Source of the DNA: Nostoc sp. GT001
GTDB lineage: Bacteria; Cyanobacteriota; Cyanobacteriia; Cyanobacteriales; Nostocaceae
Assembly (NCBI RefSeq): GCF_030382115.1
Contig: NZ_JAUDRJ010000003.1
Location: 1,147,381 to 1,211,380 of the forward strand
Length of the DNA: 64,000 nucleotides
Direction of reading: 5' to 3'
Part shown: in pieces, positions 58,001 through 64,000 of the stretch
How the letters are laid out: every line of letters begins with the position of its first letter
Numbering within the stretch: position 1 is the first letter of the stretch
Translations under genes and position numbers: made by a program
The notes under the pieces: model-generated
The model's database searches: none
What the model was told of the DNA's origin: nothing
Seen by the model: only the letters and a program-made list of their open reading frames with translations

Positions 58001-59132
58001 CCGCATCAAAGATGAATTTCTCGCTGTGCTATCTCATGAATTGAGAACACCACTCAACCCGATTCTGGGTTGGACAAAACTAATGCGAACCCGCAAGCTC
58101 GATCAAGCAACAAGCGATCGCGCCCTCGAAACCATTGAGCGTAATGCCAAGTTACAAACTCAATTAATTGAAGATTTGCTGGATGTTTCCCGCATCCTTC
58201 AGGGTAAACTTAACCTCAACTTCGGCCGGATTAATTTGGTATCAGTAATTGAAGCTGCCATTGAGACAGTGCGTTTATCAGCGGAAGCTAAGTCTATCCA
58301 GATTCAGGCAAGTCTTGAATCTGGTGCTGGGGAAGTTTTAGGTGATGCCAATCGACTACAACAAGTCATTTGGAATATCCTTTCTAATGCGATTAAGTTT
58401 ACTCCCATCGGTGGACAGGTAAAAATTAAATTAGAGCAAGTTGGTTCACAGGCACAAGTCTGCGTCACTGACACAGGGAAAGGAATTGCACCTGAGTTCT
58501 TACCTTATGTCTTTGATTATTTCCGTCAAGCAGATGGGGCGACAACTCGAAAATTTGGCGGTTTAGGTTTAGGATTAGCGATCGTCCGCCATCTCGTAGA
58601 ACTTCACGGGGGGACTGTGCAAGCAGAAAGTCTGGGCGAAGCACAAGGAGCAACTTTCATCGTCAGACTTCCATACTTACAGGATGAAAGCAAAAAAATC
58701 AAGGATGCAAAAGATAACTCCTCACTGGTGGCGGATCAGTCCTCGCCCCTGTCTGGCTTAGAGATTCTGGTGGTGGATGATGATGCAGATATGCGAGAAT
58801 TTTTGCCCTTCATGCTGGAGCAATATGGTGCAACTGTTACCGTTGTCGCCTCAGCCATTGAAGCTTTAACTGCCTTGAGTCAATCCCAGCCAAATCTAAT
58901 TATCAGCGATATTGGGATGCCAGAAATGGATGGCTATATGCTGATGCGACAGATCAGAAGTCTGGAACCAGAGCAAGGAGGGACAATTCCCGCGATCGCT
59001 TTAACTGCTTATGCTGGTGAGATGGATCATCAGCAAGCGATCGCTGTGGGATTTCAACAGCATATTTCTAAGCCTGTAGATCCAGAAGAATTGGTGAAAG
59101 CGATCGCGTCATTGGTTCCCGATTTGGCATGA
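52020..59132 (+). CDS. Ser/Thr kinase-AAA ATPase-GAF-PAS-GAF-GAF hybrid histidine kinase
   Basis: About 2,370 residues from ATG 52020 (GGAG 8 bp upstream; GTG 52011 is also open). Order: Hanks kinase 8-275 with K37 and HKDIKPQN (D128); ATPase module with GYAGVGKS (329-336) and Walker B FLDDMQWAD (about 456); helical TPR-like region; GAF (about 1323); PAS (about 1489-1610); two GAFs (about 1631 and 1824); HisKA with H2006 in [16 protein letters not shown]; HATPase (2104-2220); and a receiver with D2297 in LIISDIGMPEMDGY. It shares the first half with the kinase at 34963 but has a different kinase core and a receiver. Soluble. Input and output are unknown. Confidence 0.93.
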   Translation: MMIALPGFQIVTLLKAGVKAVIYRGIKVKEQRPVIIKGLRPEQCTPNNIEQLKHEYAIAQRLNSAAAVKAYALEMHQGIPYLIMEDFQARSLDQLLDQFQQPVPFLKIAIHITSKLAQIHTHHIVHKDIKPQNILINLETNQVKIADFGIAAFIPYQQQIVSSSSRIEGSLPYLSPEQTGRMNRGIDHRSDLYSLGITFYEMLTGQLPFQGKDPLEWVHCHIAKSPLFPSKLNSDIPQMLCEIIMKLLSKVAEQRYQSALGLQFDLEKCLKQLEITGEIQSFVLGEQDISERFQIPQKLYGREPEIAKLLQAFERVVNQGKPEIVLVSGYAGVGKSTLVKEIHKPIVRERGVFISGKFDQYKRDIPYSTIVQAFQTLARQILTEPKDQLATWKKRIQAALGNNGKLITDVITEVELIVGEQSHIPELGPAESQNRFNLVFQNFISVFAQKEHPLTVFLDDMQWADTATLNLIQTIIAGSNIQYLCFILAYRNNEVDIVHPFNLMIEKVRQYGARTTEILLTPLNLVYVNQLIADTLHSSAEQVESLAKLVSQKTDGNPFFVNEFLKTLHQENLLNFDHLQSLSNGGSKRGWRWDIAEIEAQGITDNIVNLIIERMQKLPLATQQVLKLASCIGNRFDLEVLALVGEQSIEETANALVEAILRGLIISIESDESVDKNYRFYHDRVQQAAYALIADESKSAVHLKIGQLLLKNANAEQVNEQIFDLVNQLNLAVDLIIEQTEKDQLVRLNLIAGKKAKASTAYTPAKRFFSVAINLLAENAWMEQYDQTFTLFREQAECEFLTGNLEQAEELFELLLLKAKSHVEKSNIYMLQIRLYQVAGRYEEALILGLKALKLFGVTLPNTNEEVQSAIAIEKNQILINLNDRQVSDLINAPVIQDQNIKTLISLLTTLGPPTYLGKPHIFPLVVLKAVNYSLKFGNTEDSCFAYSMYAMLLVSIFHDIPTGYAFSEMTIQLNEKLHDLKLQGVVLHIHGSHINVWCKHIASDITFLERGFIGCVEAGDVTMANYNGYQGSWQIIQLGYPLTDTYKSLEKYTAFARQSKHDAVYQTIRLEQMLLMNLRGLTHHNLTLSSDYFDESQALSIITDAGFVSGIIFYHIIKLIIFFTYRQYTEALNCALELTNFPVTTLALPIETDYVLYYSLTLTALYPTVSFQEQEKFLQTLESHQQQLQYWANHCPENFLHKSQLVAAEIACIKGRELAAMRLYEQSIASAREQGFVQYEALANELAAKFYLERDFELIAKTYLEAAKNAYMRWEAFAKVKHLEESYPQLLLQQQLVSNGTFITTGEHLDFLSVVKASQTISSEIVFSRLLKTLMQIVIEQAGAEIGYLLLEHDQNLVIEVEAKVNPQAEKLNVSRLVLEGEISQVIPQSMLNYVQRTHEIVILHNATEQNLFSKDEYVIQKQPKSVLCLPIARQSKLLGILYLENNLISSAFTKEKLSVLEILTVQIAISLENARLYQGLEDSQAQLSLALKSAQIGVWSWDIASDRFDWDEQIYQLFGLTPETFAGTSEALLARLYPDDRGLLAQSLSRAINEGVEHNLEYRIIQDDGSIRYAACRGKAFFNEAGIATHMSGVVLDVTDRKQSEAERIQLIQEQTARLEAEADQQRAGFLAQVSATLASSLDYESTLASVANLVVPYFADWCGVDLLQDNQSINRVAVAHRDPEKVRLGWELYQRYPRDLNAQEGVPKVLRTGQAEMITEISDALLARAIPDPEHLHIIRELGLNSCIVLPLMARGRIFGAISFVNAESERRYGTADLSLAEDIAHRAAIAIDNARLYQEAQQAQKTAERALERIARLQSITAALSESLTPAQVSDVIVEQSMAALGASSALVALVNESKTKLEIVRAVGYKQDLIDAWRTFAIDSPSPLAEAVRTGKPIWAQPTENRVACYPHLAEIYAQYDFNAWISIPLMVEGWAVGGISLGFTQPQQLSEEDQAFILAVAQQCAQAIARAHLYEAELTARNAAESANRIKDEFLAVLSHELRTPLNPILGWTKLMRTRKLDQATSDRALETIERNAKLQTQLIEDLLDVSRILQGKLNLNFGRINLVSVIEAAIETVRLSAEAKSIQIQASLESGAGEVLGDANRLQQVIWNILSNAIKFTPIGGQVKIKLEQVGSQAQVCVTDTGKGIAPEFLPYVFDYFRQADGATTRKFGGLGLGLAIVRHLVELHGGTVQAESLGEAQGATFIVRLPYLQDESKKIKDAKDNSSLVADQSSPLSGLEILVVDDDADMREFLPFMLEQYGATVTVVASAIEALTALSQSQPNLIISDIGMPEMDGYMLMRQIRSLEPEQGGTIPAIALTAYAGEMDHQQAIAVGFQQHISKPVDPEELVKAIASLVPDLA

Positions 59133-59269
59133 TGGTGGAATATAGCAGGTTACAATTTTGGCAGAGTCAATTCCTTCACTCTAACCGATTAAAAGTCAAT
59201 AAGGTTCAGTTAGGGCTTGATCCTGCTAGAGGAGGTCAGTGATCATGTACAACAAAATAAGGAGGTAAT

Positions 59270-59482
59270 TTGACCCAAGAAAAACAGCCAAACGAGGGTA
59301 TAAGGCGCTCTCAGGGTAAATTTGACCCCTTCCAAGAAACTAGGCAAGAGTCAGCAGCAGCATCCGAGGAACGCTGTAAAAGAATAGCCAGAAACACAGG
59401 TAAACGATTAGTCGAAATAATCGACACAGAAGACGAACCTCTACCAATAATTTGTATTTTTGAGGACTACCCAGATGACTGA
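59270..59482 (+). CDS. Small hypothetical protein, TTG start
   Basis: 70 residues, charged and hydrophilic, ending in VEIIDTEDEPLPIICIFEDY. The TTG start is supported by a strong ribosome site (AAGGAGG, 59260-59266) three bases before it, and there is no in-frame ATG. The stop overlaps the next start (ATGACTGA, 59475-59482), so the two are translationally coupled. No family recognised. A small two-gene module such as a toxin-antitoxin pair is possible, but nothing in the sequence shows it. Confidence 0.6.
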   Translation: MTQEKQPNEGIRRSQGKFDPFQETRQESAAASEERCKRIARNTGKRLVEIIDTEDEPLPIICIFEDYPDD

Positions 59483-59702
59483 GACAGCAACCCAAATACC
59501 GTTAACCGCCTTACTTCCTATGCTGACAGCGATTGGCGAACGGGACTACCCACGTTTTAAAGAGCTTGAGATTGATTTTGCCTCTACTCACGGCGTAGAA
59601 GTGTGGGAGGATGTTTTTAATTTTCGTCTCAAGCCAGCACTGGACAAAGACTCTGACCGTTGGCTGTTAATTCAAAAATGCAGTAAAGGTTTTACAGTAG
59701 TA

Positions 59703-59714
<12 letters not shown>
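59475..59714 (+). CDS. Small conserved hypothetical protein
   Basis: 79 residues from the ATG at 59475 ([17 protein letters not shown]). It overlaps the end of the upstream gene by 8 bp, which fixes this start over the longer open frame. The body ([20 protein letters not shown], then [20 protein letters not shown]) looks like a compact alpha/beta protein. It overlaps the 3' end of the convergent kinase gene by 12 bp. Function unknown. Confidence 0.6.

Positions 59715-64000
<4,286 letters not shown>

Overview
The window looks like chromosome from a filamentous, probably heterocyst-forming cyanobacterium of the Nostoc/Anabaena/Calothrix kind. The reasons are the many HIP1 octamers (GCGATCGC) in genes and spacers, the heptameric short tandem repeats (GAGTTAG, ATGACAA, AGAATTC, CCCCTGC types), system II cytochrome c biogenesis genes (ccdA-ccs1), and very large hybrid histidine kinases with many input domains. 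No rRNA, tRNA or CRISPR array was seen. The only structural RNA recognised is a bacterial small SRP RNA at 46745-46838.

Layout. 1-6.6 kb: a decayed transposase, then a two-gene minus-strand signalling operon made of a roughly 1,670-residue hybrid kinase broken in its ATPase domain and a REC-histidine kinase. 6.9-9.7 kb: a dihydroorotase-like protein and a double histidine-phosphatase protein. 10-15 kb: small secreted and membrane proteins, a 21-bp repeat array, and two copies of a 163-bp inverted-repeat element, one split by a decayed ISAs1-like insertion sequence. 15-27.6 kb: a dCache-HAMP-GAF kinase, an IS605 remnant, a GH65 phosphorylase, an amino-acid-permease/histidine-kinase fusion and a Roco (LRR-Roc-COR) protein. 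27.6-34.5 kb: hyuA and hyuB separated by an opposite-strand acetyltransferase gene, then small redox and hydrolase genes. 35-40.4 kb: a Ser/Thr kinase-AAA-GAF-histidine kinase. 40.5-49.5 kb: housekeeping and hypothetical genes including cobO, a 2H phosphoesterase, the SRP RNA gene, a phasin-like gene, queF and a frameshifted pstS. 49.7-51.8 kb: ccs1 and ccdA. 52-59.1 kb: a second, larger Ser/Thr kinase-ATPase-hybrid histidine kinase. 59.7 kb to the right edge: a HAMP-array hybrid kinase that runs off the window.

How it fits together. Seven very different sensor kinases take up more than a third of the window, so the region is best read as a signalling-rich accessory segment with ordinary metabolic genes between. 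Mobile and repetitive DNA has reshaped it. Palindromic GC-rich repeats sit in frame inside the dihydroorotase-like protein and two kinases, elements are nested in one another, and two genes (the first hybrid kinase and pstS) carry frameshifts that could be real decay or base-call errors. The least ordinary protein is the permease-kinase fusion at 21289-24126, which has the layout of a nutrient transceptor. No clearly new multi-gene system is proven; the best candidates for follow-up are that fusion, the 21-bp array at 11052-11258 and the repeat peptides inserted into proteins.
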